Below, one piece after another: positions 52,448-60,901 of a stretch of DNA of 64,000 nt (the first letter of the stretch is position 1; every line of letters starts with the position of its first letter). The stretch lies in assembly GCA_902765025.1 (NCBI GenBank), contig CACWYC010000003.1, positions 1 to 64,000 of the forward strand. The letters run 5' to 3'. The position numbers were made by a program, and so were the translations under genes. The notes under the pieces are model-generated. The model did not search any database. It was not told the DNA's origin and worked only from the letters and a program-made list of their open reading frames with translations. This stretch comes from Oscillospiraceae bacterium. GTDB taxonomy: Bacteria; Bacillota; Clostridia; Oscillospirales; Oscillospiraceae.

Positions 52448-53101
52448 TTGTATTTAATAGCAGCATTAGTAATTGGCACTGCCGCTATGACGGCTGTTAT
52501 GCTCCTTTGCCGCAAGTGGATTCAGGCGCCGATAGCAAAAACTACTGTCTACTCTATTTTGCTAACCATTTGCGGCTTTGCCAGCGTTAAGCTGATGTAT
52601 TTCATTGAGAATGGAGAATGGGAAGGCCTGTCGTTTTTTGGCGCCATACTGTTTGAGCCGCTGTTTATCCTGCTGCTGTCTCTCATTCTGCGTGAGAAGT
52701 GGACAACCCTACTGGATTTGAGCGCGCCTTCCATCTCTGTAATGCAGGCTGTTATGAAATTGGAGTGCCTTCGATCCGGCTGCTGCAGCGGCAGACTACT
52801 GTATATGAACCCCGAGACAGGGAAACAGTTTGTTTTCCCCAGCCGGGAGGTTGAACTGATTGCCGCTCTGCTGATTGCCACCCTGTTGGTGTATCTGATT
52901 TCCCGAAAAAAGAACCAGGGCGAAATCTATCCCATTTATATGGTCATATATGGCATAGTTCGCTTTGCACTGAATTGGTTCCGCAATTCACGGGAGGCTT
53001 TTGTTTGGCTGCTCCCGGCAGGGAATTTCTGGGCACTGGTTGCCATATTGATTGGCGCTGTTTGGCTGCTGATTCTACGGCAAGAAAAAAAGCATTCCTA
53101 A
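52448..53101 (+). CDS. Lgt-like (prolipoprotein diacylglyceryl transferase family) membrane protein
   Basis: A 217-residue membrane protein with about seven hydrophobic helices. It keeps several Lgt landmarks: the ECLRSGCCSGRLLY region (Arg and Cys motif), FPSREVELIAALLI in place of HPTQLYE, and YGIVRFALNWFRNS near the end. The HGG motif of true Lgt appears to be missing (SFFGAILFEPL), so activity on lipoproteins is doubtful. A TTG start at 52448 follows GAGAGG; an in-frame GTG at 52391 is an alternative. None of the proteins in the locus shows a convincing lipobox. Confidence 0.68.
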   Translation: MYLIAALVIGTAAMTAVMLLCRKWIQAPIAKTTVYSILLTICGFASVKLMYFIENGEWEGLSFFGAILFEPLFILLLSLILREKWTTLLDLSAPSISVMQAVMKLECLRSGCCSGRLLYMNPETGKQFVFPSREVELIAALLIATLLVYLISRKKNQGEIYPIYMVIYGIVRFALNWFRNSREAFVWLLPAGNFWALVAILIGAVWLLILRQEKKHS

Positions 53102-53120
53102 CGAAAGAGGATAATTGTAA

Positions 53121-55070
53121 ATGATGGGAAGTAATCTGAGACATCACAACTTCATACGTCCCATCGCCTGGCTGCTGTGCCTGCTGCTTTGCGTGGCGGT
53201 GCTGCCGGTGACGGCCCATGCTCTGGAGGGAACCACCGGCGATCTCACATGGCGCTTTTCCGGCGGCACACTGACCATCTCCGGTCAAGGCGCCATGCCG
53301 GATTATTCCGATGACATCATGCCGCCCTGGTATGACGTGGCAGAGAACATCGCCAAGATCCGGGTGGGGGAGGGCGTCACCGAGCTGGGCAGCCTGGCGT
53401 TCTACGGCTGCGCTAATGCGCGAGGCGTTGCCCTGCCCTCTACGCTGACACGCATCGGAGACCGTGCCTTCAAGGGCTGCAGCACGCTGTCCTATCTGGC
53501 GTTCCCCGCCGGCCTCACGACCATTGGCGAGGCTGCCTTTGAGGACTGCATCAGTCTTGACAATATCCGCCTGCCTGCGGGTCTGACCACCATAGGCCAC
53601 TACGCATTTTATCGTTGCACCTCCCTCAGCAGCATCACTGTGCCCGCCTCTGTAACCAACATGGGCATGGTGGTATTCGCCTATTGCGACAACCTCAAGT
53701 CGGCTACGATTCTGTGCCCCATCAGCACGGTGCCCGACTGGACATTTTACCATTGCACCACACTCCAGTCCCTGACGCTGCCGCCACAGACATCCTCTGT
53801 AGGCAGCAGAGCCTTCCAGGACTGCGCCTCCCTGACCCAGCTATACTACGCCGGGCCGGATGCGTCGGCAGATACGCTGGTGCAGAAGATTCGGGAGACT
53901 TCCGGCACCGCCTCTGCCGTCACAGTGGTGGAGGATGCCCATCCTCAGACGGTAACGGTGATTACCGGCAGCAGTGTCAATCCCGGCAGCACCACCGGTA
54001 CCGTCAGCACCAGCACCACCAGCAATACCGACAATGCCTCCATCACCCGCCAGCAGGACACCGCCGTTTCCTACACCAAGGACGGTGAGAGCATTACTCT
54101 GGGCGAGCTGGAGGAGCTGACACAGGGGGATGACCCTGTCAGCGGTATCTCCGGTCAGGCAAACATCAATACCACCATCGTTGCCACCGTGGACAATTCC
54201 GATGGTTGGACGGAGTTGGCGGAAACAGTATCTGATTCACGCCCCGGGACCGGGAACACCGGCAAGGTGGACGTGGAGGTACACATCTCCGGCAGCACTG
54301 TTTCCGGCGATGACCTGAGCAAGCTGAGCGGCACCAACACCACCGTGGAGATCATCACCGGCGGCGGCGAGACCTGGCGCGTAGATACCGGCAAACTGAA
54401 TGATAATGACGTCTCCGGCAAAACCTATGACTTGGGCTATACCGTGGAGCGCACCGAGGATGGCGCCACTACCATCGAGTCCGACAGGGTTTACCGGGTG
54501 GACTTTGATGGCGACGTGGATATTGCTTCCAAGGTGGCCATCAATATTAACGCCGACAACGGCGGCAAATACGCCACGCTTTATGAAAAACGCGGCAAGG
54601 AGTACACCATCAAGGAGACGGTACTGGTGGACAATGCCGGTGACGCCTGGTTCTCCGCAGGTAGCATCTCCGGCACCGCAGAGTACTATGTGGGCGTCAA
54701 CGTCAAGGGCGTGGACACCACCAATGCCACAGTGCCCCACACCATGTATCAGCAGTACGGCGTCGATGACGACGCCACCCTTTGGGACGCCCAGGGCAAC
54801 CGCTATGAGGTTGGCCAGCGGGAGTCCCGCTGGGGCATCAGCGGAAAGCGCTTCGCCTTGTATGTGGGCATTGCTCTCGGTGCTGTCATTCTGGTGGTGG
54901 CTTTTGTGATGATCACCATGAATATTATCCGTAGATCCAGAGAGCAGAATTTGCTCCGCCAAGCCCCTGTCGAGGAGAGTGAGGAGGAGATGCGTTTGCG
55001 GGTCATGCAGGAGATGCTGCATGAGAAAGAAAACGGCGTGAAACATGAGTCAGGAAAACCAAAACAATAA
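53121..55070 (+). CDS. BspA-type leucine-rich-repeat surface protein with C-terminal membrane anchor
   Basis: A 649-residue protein. A signal peptide (LLCLLLCVAVLPVTAHA, cleavage after AHA near 35) is followed by about six LRR_5 repeats at 80-240 (for example LTRIGDRAFKGCSTLSYLAF and LTTIGEAAFEDCISLDNIRL). A Thr/Ser-rich linker follows (about 275-310), then a beta-rich region. A membrane helix at about 578-600 (FALYVGIALGAVILVVAFVM) and a 45-residue cytosolic helical tail (EESEEEMRLRVMQEMLHEKE) end the protein. LRR_5 proteins commonly bind host or microbial surfaces. The next gene starts within its last codons (26-base overlap). Confidence 0.82.
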   Translation: MMGSNLRHHNFIRPIAWLLCLLLCVAVLPVTAHALEGTTGDLTWRFSGGTLTISGQGAMPDYSDDIMPPWYDVAENIAKIRVGEGVTELGSLAFYGCANARGVALPSTLTRIGDRAFKGCSTLSYLAFPAGLTTIGEAAFEDCISLDNIRLPAGLTTIGHYAFYRCTSLSSITVPASVTNMGMVVFAYCDNLKSATILCPISTVPDWTFYHCTTLQSLTLPPQTSSVGSRAFQDCASLTQLYYAGPDASADTLVQKIRETSGTASAVTVVEDAHPQTVTVITGSSVNPGSTTGTVSTSTTSNTDNASITRQQDTAVSYTKDGESITLGELEELTQGDDPVSGISGQANINTTIVATVDNSDGWTELAETVSDSRPGTGNTGKVDVEVHISGSTVSGDDLSKLSGTNTTVEIITGGGETWRVDTGKLNDNDVSGKTYDLGYTVERTEDGATTIESDRVYRVDFDGDVDIASKVAININADNGGKYATLYEKRGKEYTIKETVLVDNAGDAWFSAGSISGTAEYYVGVNVKGVDTTNATVPHTMYQQYGVDDDATLWDAQGNRYEVGQRESRWGISGKRFALYVGIALGAVILVVAFVMITMNIIRRSREQNLLRQAPVEESEEEMRLRVMQEMLHEKENGVKHESGKPKQ

Positions 55071-56112
55071 AACCGGCGCCGTTGACATGTCTTTGCGCTC
55101 GCAGCGCAGACGGCGAATCCTGTATATTTGGGTTTTGATTGCCTTGTCCACTCTGTTGGTGGTAGCCAGCTACACATGGTTCTCGATTTCCCAGCGCCCC
55201 CGCGTCAGCGACATGGCAATGTATATCAACGCTCCTGCCGGCCTGGAGCTGGCACCCAGATATAACAGTGAGGAATGGGTGCAGCAGTTGGATTTTGCAG
55301 AGCTGACCGGTGAAACGTCAGTACTGAAACCGGTGACCTGGTCCAATATGCAGCGTCGTTTCTTTGCCGCCAACTATGGCTCTGATGGCCGCATGACAGG
55401 AAGATGGGACGAGCTGAATGATACTGCTAACGCCAACCGCGCCGGCGGACAGGGCTACTACACCATGTGCACATTTTATATGCGTTCCGATGTGGACATG
55501 GAGGTTTCACTCACCAAGGCCACTGCCATCAATGACGATCTGGCCGGCCACGGCACCTATGTAGTGGGCATGCCCGTGTGGGATAGCGAGGAGGTTGCGC
55601 ATCAGGATGGCGGCTCCGGTGCGCAGTACGCCATCCGGGTGGGTATTCGGGTTACGCCTGTAGACCCGGAAACGGGCCAACCCAACGGGAGCCAGGAATT
55701 CTTCATCTATGAGCCCAACTGCGACAGGCATGTGGTGCAAAGCGAAGGCGAGGAAGAGAGCGGCATAACCACAGAAGTGGCAGAAGAGTATGAGCCGACT
55801 GCCAGTATCGATGAAAATGCTGTCTACATCGACAATGCCCACCTGATCCGCCAGACTACATCTACCTGGTCGGAGTCAGAGCCGGTGCAGCGCATCGCCG
55901 TAATCTATAACATGGGCGATTTTCTTACCAGCACAAGGCTGTTTGACATCAAGGAAGGCGAGATGCGCCGTATCGAGGTATATGTTTGGCTGGAAGGCCA
56001 GGATGTGGATTGTACCAATGCCATCGGCAACGAGGCGCGTATCTTTGCCAGCATCCAGTTTAACGGCGAGGACCAGCATTCCGGCGGTCTGGTGCCTATC
56101 CCTGGAACATAA
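55045..56112 (+). CDS. SipW-cognate-type membrane/surface protein with WLEG domain
   Basis: A 355-residue protein with a basic cytosolic lead (SLRSQRRRR) and a hydrophobic helix (26-45) ending VVASYTWFSISQRPRVSDM. It shows a shortened form of the fibre N-domain (VTWSNMQRRFFAANYGSDGR). An acidic stretch follows (about 225-265; EGEEESGITTEVAEEYEPT), then the C-terminal motif VYVWLEGQDVDCTNAIGNEA shared with the proteins at 40306 and 60902. Probably a minor subunit. Translationally coupled to the LRR gene. Confidence 0.65.
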   Translation: MSQENQNNKTGAVDMSLRSQRRRRILYIWVLIALSTLLVVASYTWFSISQRPRVSDMAMYINAPAGLELAPRYNSEEWVQQLDFAELTGETSVLKPVTWSNMQRRFFAANYGSDGRMTGRWDELNDTANANRAGGQGYYTMCTFYMRSDVDMEVSLTKATAINDDLAGHGTYVVGMPVWDSEEVAHQDGGSGAQYAIRVGIRVTPVDPETGQPNGSQEFFIYEPNCDRHVVQSEGEEESGITTEVAEEYEPTASIDENAVYIDNAHLIRQTTSTWSESEPVQRIAVIYNMGDFLTSTRLFDIKEGEMRRIEVYVWLEGQDVDCTNAIGNEARIFASIQFNGEDQHSGGLVPIPGT

Positions 56113-56145
56113 TACAGAATTTTTAGGTAAAAATGTCGTTATCCC

Positions 56146-56174
56146 TACCACAATAGACAAGTATGTGGTATAAT
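56146..56174 (+). promoter_or_regulatory. Extended -10 promoter with operator-like inverted repeat
   Basis: TGGTATAAT (TATAAT at 56169-56174 with TGN) is an extended -10. The perfect repeat TACCACA (56146-56152) / TGTGGTA (56164-56170) spans the -35 area and the start of the -10, an arrangement typical of repressor sites. It would give the SipW-ATPase genes their own control. Confidence 0.55.
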
Positions 56175-56241
56175 ATACGTTCGGTAAACGATTACGGAAC
56201 GAGCAGCAAACCCGTTATTAATATGGAGGGAGAAAGAATCC

Positions 56242-57309
56242 ATGAAGAAATCTGTCCTAAAGAAAAAGAATCTGGAGGTCAACGAAGAACAGTTGAACCA
56301 GGAAGCCGAAGCCCAGGCTCCGGAGGAGACGAAGCGACATAGGATTATCAGCACCCTTGTGAATGTAGTGCTGGTGGTGGCCATTGTGATTGCCGCCTTT
56401 GCTACATATACCTCATTTGTGTCCTCCTCCGGCAACGGCGTGCCCAGTATCCTGGGTCTGCGCGTGTTTTCTATCCAGACTGAGTCCATGTACCCCACGC
56501 TGAAGCCGGGTGACCTGATTATCGATAAGGGCATTAAGGACACTAGTACACTGCAGGTGGGTGACATCATTACTTACTGGACCGTCATCAACGGCGAGCG
56601 TGTGCTCAACACCCACCGCATTACCCAGATTTACGATGGCGGCGGTCACCTGATCTTTGAGACCAAGGGTGATAACAACTCCATCAGCGACTCCCTCACC
56701 GTGCACGAGTCGGAGGTGGTGGGCATCTACTCCTCCCGTATCAGCGGCGTGGGCAAGGTGTTCGACTATCTGCAGACCAGCACCGGCTTCCTGATCGTGG
56801 TCGTGGTGCCTGTGTTCCTGTTCTTCCTGTACTATTTGATTCAGTTCTTCCGCGTGCTGTTTGAGTATCAGAATGTGAAGAACCGCATCAAGTATGAGCA
56901 GGAGCGTGGCCGCGCCGAGGACTTCCTGGACGAGGAGAAGCGGAAGGCTGCCGAGGCGCACCAGGCTGAGCGCAAGAGGATGGAAGAGGAACTGCGCGCC
57001 AAGCTGCGTGAGGAGCTGTCCGTCAAAGTGGATGCGCCTCCCGCAGAGGACGAGGAGGCCCGAAAGGCCGCCGAGCGTGCCGCAATGGAGGCGGAGTTGC
57101 GTGAGAAGCTGAAGGCGGAGATGGAGGCCGAGGCTGCACGGAAGGCCGCAGAGGAAGAAGCCGCCCGCAAGGCTGCTGAAGAGGAGGCCCGCAGGGCTGC
57201 CGAGCGCGCTGCCATGGAAGCGGAGATCCGTGAAAAGCTGCGCGCAGAGATGATGGCGGAGATGCAGAACAATGCGCCGCAGGATGGCGGTAAGGGTGAG
57301 AATGCCTGA
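56242..57309 (+). CDS. SipW-like type I signal peptidase with long cytosolic coiled-coil tail
   Basis: A 355-residue S26B (ER/archaeal-type) signal peptidase. Membrane helix 36-56 is followed by the catalytic Ser82 in IQTESMYPTLKPGDLI, His125 in VLNTHRITQI and an Asp in TKGDNNSISD, the Ser-His-Asp set of SipW rather than the Ser-Lys of standard SPase I. A second helix lies at 182-203. Residues 204-355 form an unusual Ala/Glu/Lys/Arg coiled coil (AARKAAEEEARRAAERAAM) on the cytosolic side. It should cleave the AWF-type signals encoded around it. The tail could dock the ATPase partners; that is inferred. Confidence 0.88.
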   Translation: MKKSVLKKKNLEVNEEQLNQEAEAQAPEETKRHRIISTLVNVVLVVAIVIAAFATYTSFVSSSGNGVPSILGLRVFSIQTESMYPTLKPGDLIIDKGIKDTSTLQVGDIITYWTVINGERVLNTHRITQIYDGGGHLIFETKGDNNSISDSLTVHESEVVGIYSSRISGVGKVFDYLQTSTGFLIVVVVPVFLFFLYYLIQFFRVLFEYQNVKNRIKYEQERGRAEDFLDEEKRKAAEAHQAERKRMEEELRAKLREELSVKVDAPPAEDEEARKAAERAAMEAELREKLKAEMEAEAARKAAEEEAARKAAEEEARRAAERAAMEAEIREKLRAEMMAEMQNNAPQDGGKGENA

Positions 57310-57356
57310 ATTCTTTACCCGGCCTCCGATAGATTCAATCAGCAAGGGAGAAACCA

Positions 57357-58982
57357 ATGGATAATTTTCTAAGGTATTTCTATCAGGACATCGGCCGGGT
57401 GTTTCGCGCATTTATCGACATCTTTTCGGCGTTCTTTAATTTCCTGAATTATCTTATCAACTTCCCCATGCGCATGAAGATCATCGAGTCCTACTCCGAG
57501 AGCTTTGGCACCGGCGACTGGATAATGCTTCTTGTTGCCAATCTGGTACTCATTGCAATTATCGCACTGCTGCTTTACTTGGCGATCCGTGCCTGCCGGA
57601 AGCTGTTTCGCTTCCGTGTGCCGGTGAAGAAGTATGACGAGATGGCCAAACAGGTCAAGCAACTGCAGCGTGATCTGCTGCGCGCCAACTACGAGAAGGA
57701 CAAGCTCCTTGCCATGAAAGTGGCAGAGCTGGGCGGCGACCGCCAGTCTGTGTTGGACGAGTTGGGTGATCTGGCCGATGAGAATGAAGACGGCAGGGAG
57801 GAACAACAGACCGACGAGACTGACGAGAACGATGCGGAACGGCCTGCAATAGACAATCCCAACCGCAACACCATGCAGTCCCCGCCGGTGGATCCCAATG
57901 AGAGCCGCTTCTTCCGCCTGACCACAGTGGATAACTTCTATAAGACCCAGTATGTTCCTCCGGAGTACGACAATGAGATTACACTGCAGGAGTTCTGTGA
58001 TCGGTTCCGCCGCTATGCAGCCATGGAGCTGCACCTGTATTACGACATTGATATGATGCGTTATTTCGTGGCCTCAATGGGCACGGCCCGCATCATCATC
58101 CTGCAGGGTATTTCCGGTACGGGTAAAACCAGTCTTCCCTATGCGTTCGGCAAGTTTGTGGGTCTGGATAGCAGTGTGGTATCGGTGCAGCCTTCCTGGC
58201 GTGAGCGCACGGAGCTGTACGGCTACTTCAATGAGTTTACCAAGAAGTACACGGAGACAGACTTCCTCCGCGCCGTGTATGAGGCCAACTTCTATCGCGA
58301 CCCCCATCTGGTCATTCTGGACGAGATGAACATCGCCCGCGTGGAGTACTACTTCGCGGAGATGCTGTCCATTCTGGAAATCCCGCGCATTGAAGAGCAG
58401 CGCATTGACATGGTGGCCGCCATGTGGGATAACGACCCGGTGCTGATCAAGGGCGGCACCATCCCCATCAGCGACAACCTCTGGTTCGTGGGCACCATCA
58501 ATAACGATGACTCCACCTTTGCCGTGGCCGATAAGGTGTATGACCGTGCCATCCCCATCGACCTGAACAGCCGCGCCGATGCCTTCGTGTGCGAAACCTC
58601 GGAGCAGGTGCGTATTTCCACAGACCATTTGCGCGCCCTGTTTGACGAGTCGAAGAAGACATATCCTGTCAGCCAGGAAATGCTGGATAAGCTGGAAGAC
58701 TTCAACGCCTATCTGATCAAGAATTTCCGCCTGGCCTTCGGTAACCGTATTATGAAGCAGGTCAACGACTTCGTTCCTTGCTTCATCGCCTGTGGCGGCA
58801 CTGAAATCGGGGCCATCGACTTTATCGTGGCAAAAAAAGTATTACGTAAATTTGAGTCCCTGTCTCTCGGCTTTATGAAGGACGAACTGACCAAGTGCAG
58901 TGCCTATTTGGACAAGCTGTTTGGTAAAAACAAGATGGTTATCTGTAAGGACTACATTGAACAGCTGAAGAAGAACAACTGA
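57357..58982 (+). CDS. Membrane-anchored McrB-like AAA+ ATPase
   Basis: A 541-residue protein. The N-terminus is amphipathic, with one membrane helix at about 55-77 (IMLLVANLVLIAIIALLLYL), then a coiled coil (about 92-140) and an acidic linker. The AAA+ domain runs from about 220: Walker A GISGTGKTSLPYAF (about 250), Walker B PHLVILDEMNIARVEYYF (about 317) and sensor FVGTINNDDSTF (about 378). The DEMN/GTINN signature is of the McrB branch (AAA_5), not MoxR or FtsH. It lacks any McrB DNA-recognition domain. In a secretion-type operon it may power substrate release or assembly at the membrane. Confidence 0.8.
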   Translation: MDNFLRYFYQDIGRVFRAFIDIFSAFFNFLNYLINFPMRMKIIESYSESFGTGDWIMLLVANLVLIAIIALLLYLAIRACRKLFRFRVPVKKYDEMAKQVKQLQRDLLRANYEKDKLLAMKVAELGGDRQSVLDELGDLADENEDGREEQQTDETDENDAERPAIDNPNRNTMQSPPVDPNESRFFRLTTVDNFYKTQYVPPEYDNEITLQEFCDRFRRYAAMELHLYYDIDMMRYFVASMGTARIIILQGISGTGKTSLPYAFGKFVGLDSSVVSVQPSWRERTELYGYFNEFTKKYTETDFLRAVYEANFYRDPHLVILDEMNIARVEYYFAEMLSILEIPRIEEQRIDMVAAMWDNDPVLIKGGTIPISDNLWFVGTINNDDSTFAVADKVYDRAIPIDLNSRADAFVCETSEQVRISTDHLRALFDESKKTYPVSQEMLDKLEDFNAYLIKNFRLAFGNRIMKQVNDFVPCFIACGGTEIGAIDFIVAKKVLRKFESLSLGFMKDELTKCSAYLDKLFGKNKMVICKDYIEQLKKNN

Positions 58983-59003
58983 GGATAAACAATGAGGTAA
59001 CCC

Positions 59004-60851
59004 ATGGCAGAAAAAAAGAACAAGTCGCTGATCGACCCCATCTACCAAAAATATACAAGAAGTGTCATTCGCGCCTTGGGCAGCAGCGAGTTCTACCAGT
59101 TCTTCATGGACAGCATCTCCCATGCGGATAACGAGTTTCAGTTCTCTAACCGGAAACTGGAAAAGACGGTGGACCTGAACTGGGTGGACGCCATTGAGGA
59201 GTCACTGGCAGCATTTCAAGAGATCATCGCTCGACCTCGCAACGTGATTATGGAGGAAGAGCTGATAGTTAATGTGGCCAATGCCCGAAAGGCGGACGCT
59301 GCCACAGTGCGCCACTTGGCGCAGCATGCCAGCATGGTGGAGGATTTCAACGCTAAAACCGGTGACGTTCGGCCCAGCCGATTGATGCAGCGTTATCGTG
59401 AAGAAACGACCAGTCAGTATGAGAACCGGCTGGTGTTGACAACCATGGAAGCGGCATTCCACTTTGTTAAAATTCGTCACGACGCACTATTCAGCGCTAT
59501 GAGTGATGAGTTCGGTGCCAAGCTGAAGCTGCGCTCCGACATGGACAGCGCCACGGAGCATGTCCACATGGATATGTTCCTGCATATCAGGAATACGGAA
59601 AGCGCCCTGAACACTGATGCAAAGAATGCTGATGTTTTTGACCGTATCAGTCGTTTATACCGTGTGCTTGGAATGTATATGAACACCGATTTTGCCCGGG
59701 AATTGAGCAAGGCAAATCGTGTCAAAGGCACAATTAACAAAACGAATGTCCTTAAAAGGAACCCGAATTATCGTAAAATCGTCACCTTGCTTGAGTTTCT
59801 CCGTCAATATGATGAAATAGGATACAGTATCAAGGTAGTAGAGCAAAGCCCCCACATCAATGAAACCTTTGAGCAGGATATCTACCACAACATTCTGTTC
59901 AATTACCTTGTTTTGAAGGGCTATCTGGAGGACCCTGCCGACCGGGAGATCCCCCAGAAGTCCAAGAGCGCGAAGCGTTCACTGAAGCCCAAGTTCGTGC
60001 GTCAGATCATCGAGGAGCTGACAGAGGACTATGACCTGCCCGACGTGGAGATCCGCAAAGTGCTCATCGAGGAGCTGACCAAGCAGCAGCTGATGAAGGA
60101 GGAGGCGTCCGAACGCCGCCGTCTGGTGGAGGAGCAGGCCCAGCGGAAAAAAGCCGAGCAGGAACGTATCAAAGCGGAGCAGGCCGCCGAAAAGGAGCGC
60201 CTCCGCCGCGAGCGCGAAGAGGAAAAGGAGCGCCGGCGTCAGGAAAAAGCCGCCATGGAGGCCCGTATTAAGCAGGAGCAGATGGAGCGGGAAATCGAGG
60301 AGCGCCGCCGCAGTAAGCTGCTAAAGAAGGAATTGGCCCGATTCGGCGAGCGCCTGGGCGAACAGCTGCTGGCGCGAGAACTGGCAGAGGAAAAGCGCAA
60401 AGAGATTCCCACCTTGGATGACTATGCTGACGCCGCTGCCCAGATGGAGCAGCTGCAGCGCCGCAAAGAAGAGGCTGCCCACCGCCTTGCCCGCCGCAGA
60501 GAAGCGGAAGCCCAGCGGGCGCTGCTGGAACAGAGAGCAGAGCAGGAGCGCAGGCGGCAGGCCCGCGAGGAAGAAAAACGGCGTATTCGGGAGGAAGAAG
60601 CGGCCCGGCAGGCGGCCTTGGAACAGGCCCGTCTGGCAGAGGAGGAGCGCCTCCTGCAAGCACAGATAGAAGAGGACCGCCAACTGCTCCGACCTCTGGC
60701 GGAGGAGTTGGAATGGTTTACCTCCCATCTGCAGCAGCAGTCCACACTGCGCCGGCAGGCGGAGGAGCAGCGGGCCGAAGAACAGCGCCTGCTGGAAGAG
60801 CAGCGCCGCCAGCGCCGTGAGCAGCGCCAGCGCATGGAAAACGGCAAATAA
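59004..60851 (+). CDS. McrC/DUF2357-like coiled-coil partner of the ATPase
   Basis: A 615-residue soluble protein. The N-terminal ~330 residues contain SRLMQRYREETTSQYENRLV followed by LTTMEAAFHF, resembling the conserved YENRFVK helix of DUF2357/McrC-type partners of McrB ATPases. No PD-(D/E)XK nuclease is visible. From about 345 to the end is a near-continuous Glu/Arg/Gln/Ala coiled coil (KERLRREREEEKERRRQEKA). It begins 21 bases after the ATPase gene. Probably an adaptor that couples the ATPase to the coiled-coil tails of the signal peptidases; the family link is a moderate-confidence call by eye. Confidence 0.65.
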   Translation: MAEKKNKSLIDPIYQKYTRSVIRALGSSEFYQFFMDSISHADNEFQFSNRKLEKTVDLNWVDAIEESLAAFQEIIARPRNVIMEEELIVNVANARKADAATVRHLAQHASMVEDFNAKTGDVRPSRLMQRYREETTSQYENRLVLTTMEAAFHFVKIRHDALFSAMSDEFGAKLKLRSDMDSATEHVHMDMFLHIRNTESALNTDAKNADVFDRISRLYRVLGMYMNTDFARELSKANRVKGTINKTNVLKRNPNYRKIVTLLEFLRQYDEIGYSIKVVEQSPHINETFEQDIYHNILFNYLVLKGYLEDPADREIPQKSKSAKRSLKPKFVRQIIEELTEDYDLPDVEIRKVLIEELTKQQLMKEEASERRRLVEEQAQRKKAEQERIKAEQAAEKERLRREREEEKERRRQEKAAMEARIKQEQMEREIEERRRSKLLKKELARFGERLGEQLLARELAEEKRKEIPTLDDYADAAAQMEQLQRRKEEAAHRLARRREAEAQRALLEQRAEQERRRQAREEEKRRIREEEAARQAALEQARLAEEERLLQAQIEEDRQLLRPLAEELEWFTSHLQQQSTLRRQAEEQRAEEQRLLEEQRRQRREQRQRMENGK

Positions 60852-60901
60852 CACATCATAATACAATCAGCCCCCACTATCAGGAAAGGACGGTGACCGG
60901 C

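Noticed and set aside
37731..55070. Lipoproteins as substrates of the Lgt-like protein
   Set aside because: Signal peptides of the two classical secreted proteins end in AxA-type sites (VWA, AHA) without a lipobox cysteine.
57357..60851. Ordinary McrBC restriction system
   Set aside because: No DNA-recognition domain on the ATPase and no PD-(D/E)XK nuclease in the partner; both lie between SipW-type genes.
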